A DNA stretch of 64,000 nucleotides from Conyzicola nivalis (lineage in GTDB: Bacteria; Actinomycetota; Actinomycetes; Actinomycetales; Microbacteriaceae). Made by a program: the position numbers and the translations under genes. The notes below the pieces were generated by a model. That model saw only the letters and a list, made by a program, of their open reading frames with translations, ran no database searches and was not told the DNA's origin. Of the stretch, positions 7,945 through 15,881 are shown piece after piece; position 1 is the stretch's first letter; each line of letters begins with the position of its first letter. The stretch is from positions 310,001 to 374,000 of the forward strand of contig NZ_BMGB01000001.1 of assembly GCF_014639655.1 (NCBI RefSeq), in the 5' to 3' direction.

Positions 7945-9354
7945 CTAGAGGCGCCGGAGGGGAACGCTCACGTCGGCGCCGCCCTCGCGAGTGAGCCGCT
8001 CGCCGATCTTCACCATCGTGGGCGCCGGAACGAACCCTCCCGCGAAAAGCGCCTCGCCCTGGGTAAACCGCGCCGCCCTCGCGAGCATGGCCTGCGGCAC
8101 GAACCCGAAGATCGTGCCCAGTTCGTCGAGGTCCACCGGCGACGTCATCTTCATCAGTGCGAGGTTGTCGCACTGCGACATGATGCTGGGGTGAATCCGC
8201 GACGGCCGCTGCGTCGACAACAACAGCCACAGTCCGAACTTGCGTCCCTCCGCCGCGATCTGGATGATCCGTTCCCTCACCGCCACGTGTAACGGCGAAT
8301 TCTGCTCGGGCGAGCACAGGTTGTGGGCCTCGTCGATGACGATCAGGATCGGACGCCGCTGCTCCCGTTTCGCCCACAGGTCGTCAAGTAGGGCCAGGGC
8401 GACCACGAGTGATTCGTCGGGGTAGGCGAATCCGCCTAGATCGAGCACGGTCGCGTCGGGCCGGGTATCGACGATGTCGGTCACCGTTTCGAGACCCGCG
8501 GCCCACACGCTCCAGTCGGTCACCCGAAGGTTCTCTATGCGGGCCGCGAGTTCCATCGCCGCGGGCGTTCCCCGTTGTACCAACCCGGCGACGACCTTGT
8601 GGGGCGGCAGCACCCCGACGGTCTCCTCGAAGTGCATCAGCTCGTTGTGCTCGGCCCTGTCGTCGAGCGGATGCAGCCGCAGAACGGCCGCTTTGGCCGG
8701 CATGGCCAGGTCGGTGAAACGCACCCGCAGGGGAGTGCCTGACGAAGGTCGAAGAATGCGGATGTCGCGTTCCGCGAGGGTGCCGTGCGACACCGCATCG
8801 GCGGGCGCCGCCGCCGGTTCACGGAGGCGCACGAAGTCGGCATTCGGATCGAAGATCACCATCGGCAGGCTCGTGTGGAGAAGGAGTTGTTCGAGCACGA
8901 CGCCCAGCGCGTAGGTCTTGCCGGAGCCGCTCTGCCCGCACCAGAACGTGTGCCGGTTGAATCGATTCGGCATCAGACGGGCCGCCACATGGTGGGCGGC
9001 CAGGAAGGTTCCGATGGGCAACGTCACATCCGTGCCGGTGTACATCGCCTCGATCGTCGCCGCGTCTGCCGCCCGCACGGAGGCGGCGGCGAAGGGGGAC
9101 GTTCGCCGATGATCGACGCGTGTGCCTCCGTCGGCGAGCGTTCCGATGACCCGGCCGTCTCCGTGCGGGGCGCCATCCACCGAAAAGCTGACGGACTCGA
9201 CCTGCCCGAGCTGGCGGGCATCGCTCGTACCCCCGAACACCACCAGACTTCCCGGTTCGAACACCGCATTGGCCGTGCCGACGAACCTGAACTGCCTGCC
9301 GTCGATCGACACGGCGGCAGCGCCGTCCACGGGTGCAGGATCCTCCTGGGTCAT
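7945..9354 (-). CDS. HerA/DUF87-type ATP-binding protein
   Basis: 469 residues. An N-terminal beta-rich region (1-140, HAS-barrel-like) precedes a RecA-like ATPase core with Walker A GQSGSGKT near residue 162 and Walker B ILIVIDEAHN near 340. The STQRPS segment after it fits the HerA/FtsK superfamily sensor. Archaeal HerA works as a hexameric DNA translocase with NurA nuclease, but no nuclease gene is adjacent here. The ATG at 9354 overlaps the stop of the small membrane protein (ATGA), implying coupling. Substrate unknown. Confidence 0.85.
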   Translation of the reverse strand: MTQEDPAPVDGAAAVSIDGRQFRFVGTANAVFEPGSLVVFGGTSDARQLGQVESVSFSVDGAPHGDGRVIGTLADGGTRVDHRRTSPFAAASVRAADAATIEAMYTGTDVTLPIGTFLAAHHVAARLMPNRFNRHTFWCGQSGSGKTYALGVVLEQLLLHTSLPMVIFDPNADFVRLREPAAAPADAVSHGTLAERDIRILRPSSGTPLRVRFTDLAMPAKAAVLRLHPLDDRAEHNELMHFEETVGVLPPHKVVAGLVQRGTPAAMELAARIENLRVTDWSVWAAGLETVTDIVDTRPDATVLDLGGFAYPDESLVVALALLDDLWAKREQRRPILIVIDEAHNLCSPEQNSPLHVAVRERIIQIAAEGRKFGLWLLLSTQRPSRIHPSIMSQCDNLALMKMTSPVDLDELGTIFGFVPQAMLARAARFTQGEALFAGGFVPAPTMVKIGERLTREGGADVSVPLRRL

Positions 9355-9569
9355 TGGGTTTCTCCTTCGTGTGACTTTTCGTGCACGATCATTTCCGGCC
9401 CACGGGAGACCAGAAGCCAAGCGGGCAGGATCGCGATACACAGCACGGGCAGGATCGCGGTTCCGCCTGCGACGGCGACGGCGATGAACAGCGAGATCCA
9501 GCCGTCACGGGCCACCAGAGTGCGAACGGTCGATGCCGACGGGCGGTCGCCGACCCGGGGATAGTCCAT
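9351..9569 (-). CDS. Small membrane protein coupled to the HerA-like ATPase
   Basis: 72 residues with one long or two short hydrophobic segments (about 22-52), a cytoplasmic-type N-terminus and a charged tail (HEKSHEGETQ). The start ATG 9569 has GGAAGG 5 nt upstream. Its stop overlaps the start of the ATPase gene by 4 bp. No known family is recognised; it may act as a membrane anchor or partner of the ATPase (inference). Confidence 0.65.
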   Translation of the reverse strand: MDYPRVGDRPSASTVRTLVARDGWISLFIAVAVAGGTAILPVLCIAILPAWLLVSRGPEMIVHEKSHEGETQ

Positions 9570-9739
9570 CGTCGCCTTCCGTTCGAGACCGGTGTGCGAA
9601 ATGGTAGCGATGCGGATGACCCGGGGACAGGGATATCACGGATGTCGACCCGGTTTCACGCCTAAGGGGTGATCTTCTGCGCGGAGGGGCGCGCCAGCAT
9701 TGCTCTTGCCACACCGTTGAGGACACGAGCGAGGAACCC
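9570..9739. promoter_or_regulatory. Divergent intergenic region
   Basis: 170 bp between the small membrane gene (minus) and the gene at 9740 (plus). It must hold promoters for both, but no clear hexamer pair is evident to me. GAGGA at 9731-9735 serves the downstream ATG. Confidence 0.35.
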
Positions 9740-11125
9740 ATGGCAAACCTGTCCAACGCCGACCTGCTGAGGCGGGTCGAAGAACTCGAGGCCGAGAACC
9801 GGGAGCTTCGCGAGCTCGAGCTCGAGCTCGTGCATCCGGTGTCGAGTGTTCCCGCCGACGTCGAACCGGTGAGGAAGGGGCGCGGCTGGGGGTGGACGCT
9901 TTTCGCTGTCGTACTCATCACCCTCGGGTCGCTGTTGGCCCCGGTGGCCGTGGTCGCTTCGTGGGCACGGGTGGCGCTCACCGACACGGACCGCTTCGTA
10001 TCGGCGTACGCCCCTTTGGCCGACGACCCGGAGATACAGGCCTACATCACCGACACCACGATCGACGTGATCAACGACCAGATCGACATCGCCCAGATCA
10101 CCGACGACGTCATCGAAGGAATCACCGAGCTGGGCACCGGACCGGCCGCCACCCAGGCGCTCGAACTGCTCAAGGGCCCGGCGGCGTCGGGGGTCGAGTC
10201 GCTGATCCGAAGCGGGGTGACGACGTTCGTCGCCTCGGACGCGTTCGCCGACGTGTGGGAGTCTGCTCTGCGGTTGAGCCACGCCCAGCTCGTCGCCCTG
10301 ATGGAGAACGATCCCGACGCAGCGATCGCGATCGGCTCGAGCGGCGAGATCGGGATACAGCTCGGCCCGATCGTCGACGCGGTGAAGACCGCGCTCGTCG
10401 ATCAGGGGATCGATCTGGCGAACCAGATTCCCGACGTCGACCGCACTATCGTCGTCGCGCAGTCTGACGCGCTTCCTTCCGCGCAGCTCGCTTACGGGCT
10501 CGCCCTGGCCGCCGGCACCTGGCTCCCGTGGATCGCCATACTGCTGCTCGCGGCGGGGGTTCTCGTCGCGAGACGTCGCTCGGTGGCGCTCATCTGGGCC
10601 GCCGTGGGCCTCGCTGCCGCCATGCTGCTGACCCTCGTCGCACTGGCGGTCGGCAATCTCGCGCTCGTGGCCTCGATCAGCCCGTCGTTGGTTCCCTCCG
10701 GAGTGGCCGGGCTGCTCTACGAGACGGTCGCCGCGGACATGCGGGCCACCGCGATAGCGGTGCTGGTGCTCGCGGTTGCCGTCGCCGTGGTGGGCTGGCT
10801 CGCCGGATCGTTCGACGTTCCGCGACGACTGCGGGGTTTCGCGCGAGAGGGAGCAGCGCGGACACGTTCCGCGGCCGAGCGTCGGGGCATCACGACCGGT
10901 CGCACGGGCGAGTGGATCTACCTGCGGCGCGGCGTTCTGCGCGCCGCCATAGCGGTGGTGGGCGCAGCGATCGTGCTGTTCGTGCGGCCCGTCACCGTGG
11001 GGCTCACGCTGTGGACGCTGGTTCTCGCTGCCCTCGCCCTGGCGATTCTCGAGCTGGTTCAGCGCCCGGTCGCCACCATCCCCGCGCACGCCGAAGACGA
11101 CGTGCCCGTCACGATCGCGGAATGA
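9740..11125 (+). CDS. Large integral membrane protein with extracytoplasmic domain
   Basis: 461 residues. A short N-terminal coiled coil (LLRRVEELEAENRELRELELEL, residues 9-30) precedes a membrane helix (about 52-75), a large polar domain (about 80-250) probably outside the membrane, then five or so helices to the C-terminus with a basic loop (VPRRLRGFAREGAARTR). Similar hypothetical proteins occur in Micrococcales, but I cannot name a function. It is followed after 27 bp by the DUF7144 gene in the same direction. Confidence 0.75.
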   Translation: MANLSNADLLRRVEELEAENRELRELELELVHPVSSVPADVEPVRKGRGWGWTLFAVVLITLGSLLAPVAVVASWARVALTDTDRFVSAYAPLADDPEIQAYITDTTIDVINDQIDIAQITDDVIEGITELGTGPAATQALELLKGPAASGVESLIRSGVTTFVASDAFADVWESALRLSHAQLVALMENDPDAAIAIGSSGEIGIQLGPIVDAVKTALVDQGIDLANQIPDVDRTIVVAQSDALPSAQLAYGLALAAGTWLPWIAILLLAAGVLVARRRSVALIWAAVGLAAAMLLTLVALAVGNLALVASISPSLVPSGVAGLLYETVAADMRATAIAVLVLAVAVAVVGWLAGSFDVPRRLRGFAREGAARTRSAAERRGITTGRTGEWIYLRRGVLRAAIAVVGAAIVLFVRPVTVGLTLWTLVLAALALAILELVQRPVATIPAHAEDDVPVTIAE

Positions 11126-11152
11126 CCGGACACTCGACGAAAGGACTGAATC

Positions 11153-11566
11153 ATGAGCAACGCGACAGGGTATCGGAGTGGGTCGGGCTGGACCGACTGG
11201 GTGCGTTTCGCCGGTGTCATCCTCATCGTCGGCGGCATCTTCAACCTCATCCAAGGTCTCGCGGCGCTCCTCGGACCAGATGCCTATTTCGGCGTGGTCA
11301 ACGGCGAGCTCCTCGTCTTCAACGTGGAGGGCTGGGGTTGGTGGAACGTGCTGATCGGCGCTCTCACGATTCCGACCGGTATCGCGCTTTTCGGCGGGGC
11401 GACCTGGGCGCGCATCGTGGCCGTCGTTCTCGCCGTGGCGAGCGCCATCGTGCAGATGATCCTCGTACCCGTTCAGCCGTGGTGGTCGTTCATCGTCATC
11501 GGAATCGACGTGCTCATCATCTACGCGATCGTCGCGCACGGCAAAGATCTCCGCGACCAGAACTGA
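11153..11566 (+). CDS. DUF7144 family membrane protein
   Basis: 137 residues with four membrane helices. GWTDWVRFAGVILIVGGIFNLIQGL, then NVEGWGWWNVLIGAL and QPWWSFIVIGIDVLIIYAIVAH, are the conserved features of DUF7144, common in actinobacteria. Function unknown. It lies between two other membrane protein genes with 1-27 bp gaps, so the three genes at 9740-12671 probably form an operon. Confidence 0.8.
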   Translation: MSNATGYRSGSGWTDWVRFAGVILIVGGIFNLIQGLAALLGPDAYFGVVNGELLVFNVEGWGWWNVLIGALTIPTGIALFGGATWARIVAVVLAVASAIVQMILVPVQPWWSFIVIGIDVLIIYAIVAHGKDLRDQN

Positions 11567-11567
11567 C

Positions 11568-12671
11568 ATGCTGATCAACGAACCGCAGCTTTCGACGAAG
11601 CGCCCAATTCCGATGAGACGGTTGCTGCGTCATCCTGTCGCCAACTCCGAATCGCTCGAATCCGCCGCACTCATGGTGGGCGCGGCCGTGTTCGTCGTGG
11701 TCGCCGCTGTCTCGGTCTTCGTGTTCTGGGGCTATGACGTGCCGATCGCCGGGCCGGGCTCGATCGGCCAGTACGTCGCGTTCACGGCCGCGCTCGCCAC
11801 GATCGTGGTGTTCGTCGCCGCCCGCATCCTCGTCAGCGGCGGCTCGACACCCGGCGCACGGTCGAACGACAGGCTCAGGGCTCCGGGGGTGCGACTGCGC
11901 TGGTACGACATCGCGGCGACCGCCCTCGCTCACGGCGGGATCGCACTGCTGGGATGGCTCGGCCTGGCGAGCCTGTTGGAACGGAGCTTCCAGGGTGCCG
12001 TCGTGTTCCCGATCTCGGCGGCCGTGCTAGCAGCAGCGGCGGTCGCGGTGACCGCGTACGCCGTATTCCTCTCCGCCGTGCACCTCACGCCGATGCTGCT
12101 CTCGCTCGTGCTCGTCGTTTTCCTGGTGGTCGGATGCTTCGCCAGCATGCTGAGCGCCACCGACCCCCTCTGGTGGCAGAAGAACCTCAGCACCCTGGGC
12201 ATCCCCGACGACGTGTCGGCGCTCGCGTTCAACATCACGCTCATCGTGGCCGGGGTGATCGTGACCGTCATCGCCCACTTCGCGACAGCTTCGCTTCCGG
12301 TGACGAACCCGAAGGAGGAACGAGGCCGCGGTATCGTGCGCGGCGGGCTCGTTCTTATGGGCGTTCTGCTCGCGTGTGTCGGCCTCTTCCCGCTCGACCG
12401 GTCGATCACGCTGCACAACATCTCCGCCACCGGTATGGCGATCACGTTCGTGGTGCTCGGCGTCGGGCTCGGGCGATTCGTGCCCTCGATGCCGCGCATT
12501 TTCGTGCTTCTCGGCTACGTGTTCGTCGCGGCGATAGTCGTGCTGGCGATTCTCTTCGCGACCGGCTACTTCAACCTGACCGCGGTCGAACTCATTGCTT
12601 TTCTACTGATCTTCAGCTGGTTGATCGTCTTCCTGCGCAATGCGGGCGAGCCAGTCGGCGATCAGGGCTGA
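11568..12671 (+). CDS. Polytopic membrane protein, DUF998-like
   Basis: 367 residues with roughly ten hydrophobic segments. The central NLSTLGIPDDVSALAFN followed by a hydrophobic stretch resembles DUF998 proteins, though the match is by eye. The start is uncertain: ATG 11568 directly follows the preceding stop without an SD, and ATG 11613 (MRRLLRHP) is possible. Its last 69 bp are also the antisense 3' end of the hydrolase gene at 12603-13409. Confidence 0.65.
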   Translation: MLINEPQLSTKRPIPMRRLLRHPVANSESLESAALMVGAAVFVVVAAVSVFVFWGYDVPIAGPGSIGQYVAFTAALATIVVFVAARILVSGGSTPGARSNDRLRAPGVRLRWYDIAATALAHGGIALLGWLGLASLLERSFQGAVVFPISAAVLAAAAVAVTAYAVFLSAVHLTPMLLSLVLVVFLVVGCFASMLSATDPLWWQKNLSTLGIPDDVSALAFNITLIVAGVIVTVIAHFATASLPVTNPKEERGRGIVRGGLVLMGVLLACVGLFPLDRSITLHNISATGMAITFVVLGVGLGRFVPSMPRIFVLLGYVFVAAIVVLAILFATGYFNLTAVELIAFLLIFSWLIVFLRNAGEPVGDQG

Positions 12672-13409
12672 GCACAGGTCAGCCTGCTCGAACAGGATGT
12701 TGTGACCGGCCGCGTCGAGTGCGGCGAACGACGCACGCGGATAGTGGTCGATGCGGCTCCAGGCGTCGCGGAAGCCGACGACATCGTCCTGTCTGCCGGT
12801 GATGTGCAGGCTCGGTTGCACGAAAGGCTCGGGGTGCGCGATCTCGGGTTCGGCGTCGAGCGAATAACTCCGCGAAATGCGATCTAAGGCGTGCGTGTCC
12901 GCGCCTTCCAGACTGGGCAGAACGAATCGCATAAAAGCCCGTGCGTCGTCGGTCGACTCGACAACGGCATCTTCGCGGTACTGCTCGACCGCACCTCCGA
13001 GAATCGGCTCGATGCGGGCTTCTCGCCTCAGCACGATACGTGGCGGCACTTCTCGCTGATCGTGAGGGGCGACGAATACCCCGGCCACGGTGGCGAGTCC
13101 GCGAACCTGCGTGCGCAGCTCATGGGCGACATAGCGGGCGATCATCCCGCCGAACGAATTTCCCAGAATGGCGAACGGCTCGTCGCCGACACGCGTCAGG
13201 ATCTCGCCAACGACCGCGTCCGCGACCTCCTGAGTGCTTCGAACAGCACCCACCGGCGAGCCGCCCGCACCCGGAAGATCGAGGTAGATCCGTCGCCATC
13301 GACCCGAGCGCTCGAGTGTCGGCTCCAGCGGGAGCAGGCTTCGATGATCCAGACCGAATCCGTGCAGCAGCACCACCGGGGTGCCGGAGCCTATTTCGTA
13401 TGCGAACAC
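12603..13409 (-). CDS. Alpha/beta hydrolase
   Basis: 268 residues. Oxyanion region VVLLHGFGLDHRS (about 12-24), nucleophile elbow GNSFGG with the serine near residue 99, acid ITGRQDD and catalytic histidine in LDAAGHNILF complete the triad. Small soluble serine hydrolase, substrate unknown. Its 3' end overlaps the convergent membrane-protein gene by 69 bp. A REP-like repeat lies just upstream (13459-13484). Confidence 0.88.
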   Translation of the reverse strand: MFAYEIGSGTPVVLLHGFGLDHRSLLPLEPTLERSGRWRRIYLDLPGAGGSPVGAVRSTQEVADAVVGEILTRVGDEPFAILGNSFGGMIARYVAHELRTQVRGLATVAGVFVAPHDQREVPPRIVLRREARIEPILGGAVEQYREDAVVESTDDARAFMRFVLPSLEGADTHALDRISRSYSLDAEPEIAHPEPFVQPSLHITGRQDDVVGFRDAWSRIDHYPRASFAALDAAGHNILFEQADLCSALIADWLARIAQEDDQPAEDQ

Positions 13410-13458
13410 TTTGCGAGACTATCGGTGTCGCGGAGGCATGCGACCCAGTGGCTGCGCC

Positions 13459-13484
13459 GGCCCTTCGACAAGCTCAGGGACCGA
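13459..13484. repeat. REP-like repeat, intergenic copy
   Basis: A 26-bp element with core CCCTTCGACAAGCTCAGGGA, between the hydrolase start and tRNA-Arg. The reverse complement recurs with one mismatch at 28019-28044 inside prmC. The CCCTGAGCYTGTCGAAGGG pattern is a short imperfect palindrome (CCCTGAGC...GAAGGG), like dispersed REP elements known in actinobacterial genomes. Confidence 0.75.
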
Positions 13485-13508
13485 GCGCGTGGCCGGCTGG
13501 TTCTGCGG

Positions 13509-13580
13509 TGCCCCCAGGCAGATTCGAACTGCCGCCCCTGCCTCCGGAGGGCAGTGCTCTATCCCCTGAGCTATGGGGGC
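13509..13580 (-). tRNA. tRNA-Arg (anticodon CCG)
   Basis: Reading the minus strand from 13580: acceptor GCCCCCA pairs with TGGGGGC, the D-arm is GCTC...GAGC, the anticodon stem CTGCC/GGCAG flanks CTCCGGA with anticodon CCG, and the T-arm GGCAG-TTCGAAT-CTGCC is complete. The discriminator base is A. CCA is not encoded. It reads the CGG arginine codon, a common codon in this genome. Confidence 0.95.
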
Positions 13581-13659
13581 CCAGGTGCTTGACTAGGGTA
13601 GCAGCGTCTGGACACACCCAAAGGCGCAGCCGGTATGAGCGCGTCCTAGGTAGGCTTGA

Positions 13660-14322
13660 ATGATGACCGATTCATCGTGGCGCGACACCCTCAGAGCTCT
13701 TCCCGTTTTCGCAGGGGAACTTCCCGGATTCAATACGGATGCTGCTCCGGATTCCCCGATCCCGCTCGTCGAGGAGTGGCTGAGCTACGCCATCGACTCC
13801 GAGATCTCGCAGCCGCACGCCATGACGCTCGCCACGGCGGGGGCCGACGGAGTCCCGTCGGCGCGCACCCTCATCCTCAAGGACGTCACCGACGAGGGTC
13901 TGTGGTTCTCCACCCTCGACAACAGCCCGAAGGGTCGCGAGCTCGCCGCCAACCCGAACGCCGCGCTCACCCTCTACTGGCGCGAGCACGGCCGCCAGAT
14001 CCGCGTGACGGGCAGCATCGAGAAGGGCCCGCGCGAGGTCAGCGAGAAAGACTTCCTAGCCCGAAAGCCCTCCGCCCGCGCCGCCGCGATCGCCGGACCG
14101 GAGAGCGAAATCCTCTCGAGCCAGGAAAAGTTCCTCGAGCGTGTCGAAGAGGCCAAGGCCATCCTCGACTTCCGTCCCGACTTCGTGCCGGACGAGTGGA
14201 ACGCCTACGTCGTGAAGCCGCAGACCGTGGAGTTCTGGCAGGCCTCGCGCGACCGCGACCAGATCCGCCTGCGCTACTCGCGCGAGGCATCCGGCTGGGC
14301 CAAGAACCTGCTCTGGCCGTAG
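13660..14322 (+). CDS. pdxH: Pyridoxamine/pyridoxine 5'-phosphate oxidase family
   Basis: 220 residues. The FMN-binding split barrel contains ARTLILKDVTDEGLWF, NSPKGRELAANPNAAL and YWREHGRQIRVTG, and the C-terminal WNAYVVKPQTVEFWQ and DRDQIRLRY match PdxH dimerisation and active-site segments. PdxH oxidises PNP/PMP to PLP with O2. ATG 13660 is followed by a second ATG (13663), either of which could start. PLP made here would feed lysA, thrC and the aminotransferase in this window. A non-PdxH FMN oxidase cannot be fully excluded. Confidence 0.85.
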   Translation: MMTDSSWRDTLRALPVFAGELPGFNTDAAPDSPIPLVEEWLSYAIDSEISQPHAMTLATAGADGVPSARTLILKDVTDEGLWFSTLDNSPKGRELAANPNAALTLYWREHGRQIRVTGSIEKGPREVSEKDFLARKPSARAAAIAGPESEILSSQEKFLERVEEAKAILDFRPDFVPDEWNAYVVKPQTVEFWQASRDRDQIRLRYSREASGWAKNLLWP

Positions 14323-14393
14323 GCCCGATCCGGGCCTGAAGCAAGGCGGCAAAGAGAAACCTCGTCGCAACAATCGCGTGGCAGGATCGACGC

Positions 14394-15188
14394 ATGCAGC
14401 GATCCGTCTCCGCCCACCTCGAACTCGACATCTCGGGCCGAACCGACATGGTGTTCAGTCTCGCGGTGAGCGCGAACAGCGAGTTCAACCGCGAGAACCT
14501 GTCGATCACCCTCGACGGTGAGCCGCAGTTCGCCAGCGAGCTCGTCGACCGGCACGGCACGCGCCTGCACCGCCTGGTCGGCGAAGCCGGGCGCATGATC
14601 GTCGACTACAGCGCCGAGGTCGAGGGTCGCGCGCAGCCGATGCCGGTCGACGAGATCGACCTCGTGACCTACCTGCGCCCGAGCCGCTACTGCGAGAGCG
14701 ACAGCCTGTTTCCCACGGCGCGCAGCGAGTTCGCCGGCCTGAGCGGACACGCGCTGCTCACCGCGGTCACGCTCTGGGTCTGGGAGAAGCTGAGCTACGT
14801 GCCCGGCTCTTCTCTGGTGACGGATGGCGCGTCCCGCACGCTCATGGCCCGCCGCGGTGTCTGCAGGGACTACGCGCACCTCGTGATCGCGCTGCTGCGC
14901 GCGCTCGACGTTCCCGCCCGCATGGCCGCCGTCTACGCCCCTGGCCTCAGCCCGATGGATTTCCACGCCGTAGCCGAGGCGCACATCGACGGGCAGTGGT
15001 GGGTCGTCGACGCCACCCGCCTCGCACCACGGCAGAGCCTGCTGCGCATCTCGACCGGACGGGACGCGGCCGACATCGCGTTCCTCACCAACCACTGGGC
15101 CGGCCTCACCCTGACGCGGCTCGACGTGCTCGCGGTCGCCGACGTTCTGCCCGTCGACGACGGCCAGCAGCTGCTGCAGCTGGGTTAG
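14394..15188 (+). CDS. Transglutaminase-like cysteine protease family protein
   Basis: 264 residues, cytoplasmic (no signal peptide). An N-terminal beta region precedes a transglutaminase core with catalytic Cys in RRGVCRDYAHL (about residue 158), His in FHAVAEAHIDGQWW and Asp in VVDATR. Members often act as peptidases rather than cross-linkers. It stands alone between pdxH and a convergent lipoprotein gene, with no obvious partner. Confidence 0.88.
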   Translation: MQRSVSAHLELDISGRTDMVFSLAVSANSEFNRENLSITLDGEPQFASELVDRHGTRLHRLVGEAGRMIVDYSAEVEGRAQPMPVDEIDLVTYLRPSRYCESDSLFPTARSEFAGLSGHALLTAVTLWVWEKLSYVPGSSLVTDGASRTLMARRGVCRDYAHLVIALLRALDVPARMAAVYAPGLSPMDFHAVAEAHIDGQWWVVDATRLAPRQSLLRISTGRDAADIAFLTNHWAGLTLTRLDVLAVADVLPVDDGQQLLQLG

Positions 15189-15196
15189 GAGAGGGT

Positions 15197-15799
15197 TCAG
15201 CCGCCGAGGCCGGCGAGCGCGGCCGCGATGATCGGCTGCGCGTCGCCCGGCTCGAAGAAGGCGGGGGAGACGGCGGACACCCAGTAGGGGCCCGAGAACG
15301 CTTCGGCCGATCCGCGCGTGCCGTCGTACTCGAAGTAGCCTTCGACGTCGTAGGTCGGCACCGAGTTGCTGGTCGTCACGAAGTTGTTCTTGAGGTCGGT
15401 GAGCTTGTCGGTGGGAAGGTTCGCGACAGCGACCGTGAGCGCTTCGCCACTGGTCTGGTTGACCCAGCCGCAGGCCAGCCCCTTGGCTTCGACGATCGTC
15501 GCCGCTTCGCTGCCCGGCTCGGGGGTGAAGCTCTCGCTCAATCCGAAGTTCGGGTTGAAGGCGTAGATCGCCTCGGGGGAGAGGAGCTGGTTGCAGCCGA
15601 TCGTGACCGGGCTGCCCACGCTGATCGGCGCCTGCGTGGCGGTGGGCTCGGGAGTGGACGTCTTCGTCGACGTCGGGGTCGGCGCGGTGTTCGTCACGGA
15701 AGGGGTCGCGTCCGTCTCGCTCGCGCAGGCGGAGAGTGCGGTCGTCAGCGCTGCGACGAGGGCGAAACTGACGAGAGCGCGGGAGGCGAAGGAAGGCAT
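15197..15799 (-). CDS. Putative lipoprotein
   Basis: 200 residues. A signal peptide with lipobox LSAC gives lipid-modified Cys25, followed by a Thr/Pro/Ser-rich spacer (about 27-60) of the wall-spanning type. The mature part has two cysteines (IGCNQ and LACGW) that may form a disulfide. ATG 15799 is chosen because it gives the proper signal peptide; the open frame continues upstream without one. Function unknown. It is divergent from argS, with an 82-bp gap. Confidence 0.85.
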   Translation of the reverse strand: MPSFASRALVSFALVAALTTALSACASETDATPSVTNTAPTPTSTKTSTPEPTATQAPISVGSPVTIGCNQLLSPEAIYAFNPNFGLSESFTPEPGSEAATIVEAKGLACGWVNQTSGEALTVAVANLPTDKLTDLKNNFVTTSNSVPTYDVEGYFEYDGTRGSAEAFSGPYWVSAVSPAFFEPGDAQPIIAAALAGLGG

Positions 15800-15881
15800 G
15801 CAGATATTCTGACCCACTCGGGCGAGGGGCGAGCGCGCGCACGGCCGTGACGCGCCGTGCTCGACGATAAGCTTGGCCATC

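Noticed and set aside
14321-14337. AGGCCCG-ATC-CGGGCCT hairpin overlapping the pdxH stop codon as a terminator.
   Set aside because: Only 7 bp with a 3-nt loop and no T-run, and partly in coding sequence; too weak to call.
15873-15881. TTG at 15873 as the argS start.
   Set aside because: It adds three residues without SD support, whereas GTG 15882 matches the usual family N-terminus; kept only as an alternative.
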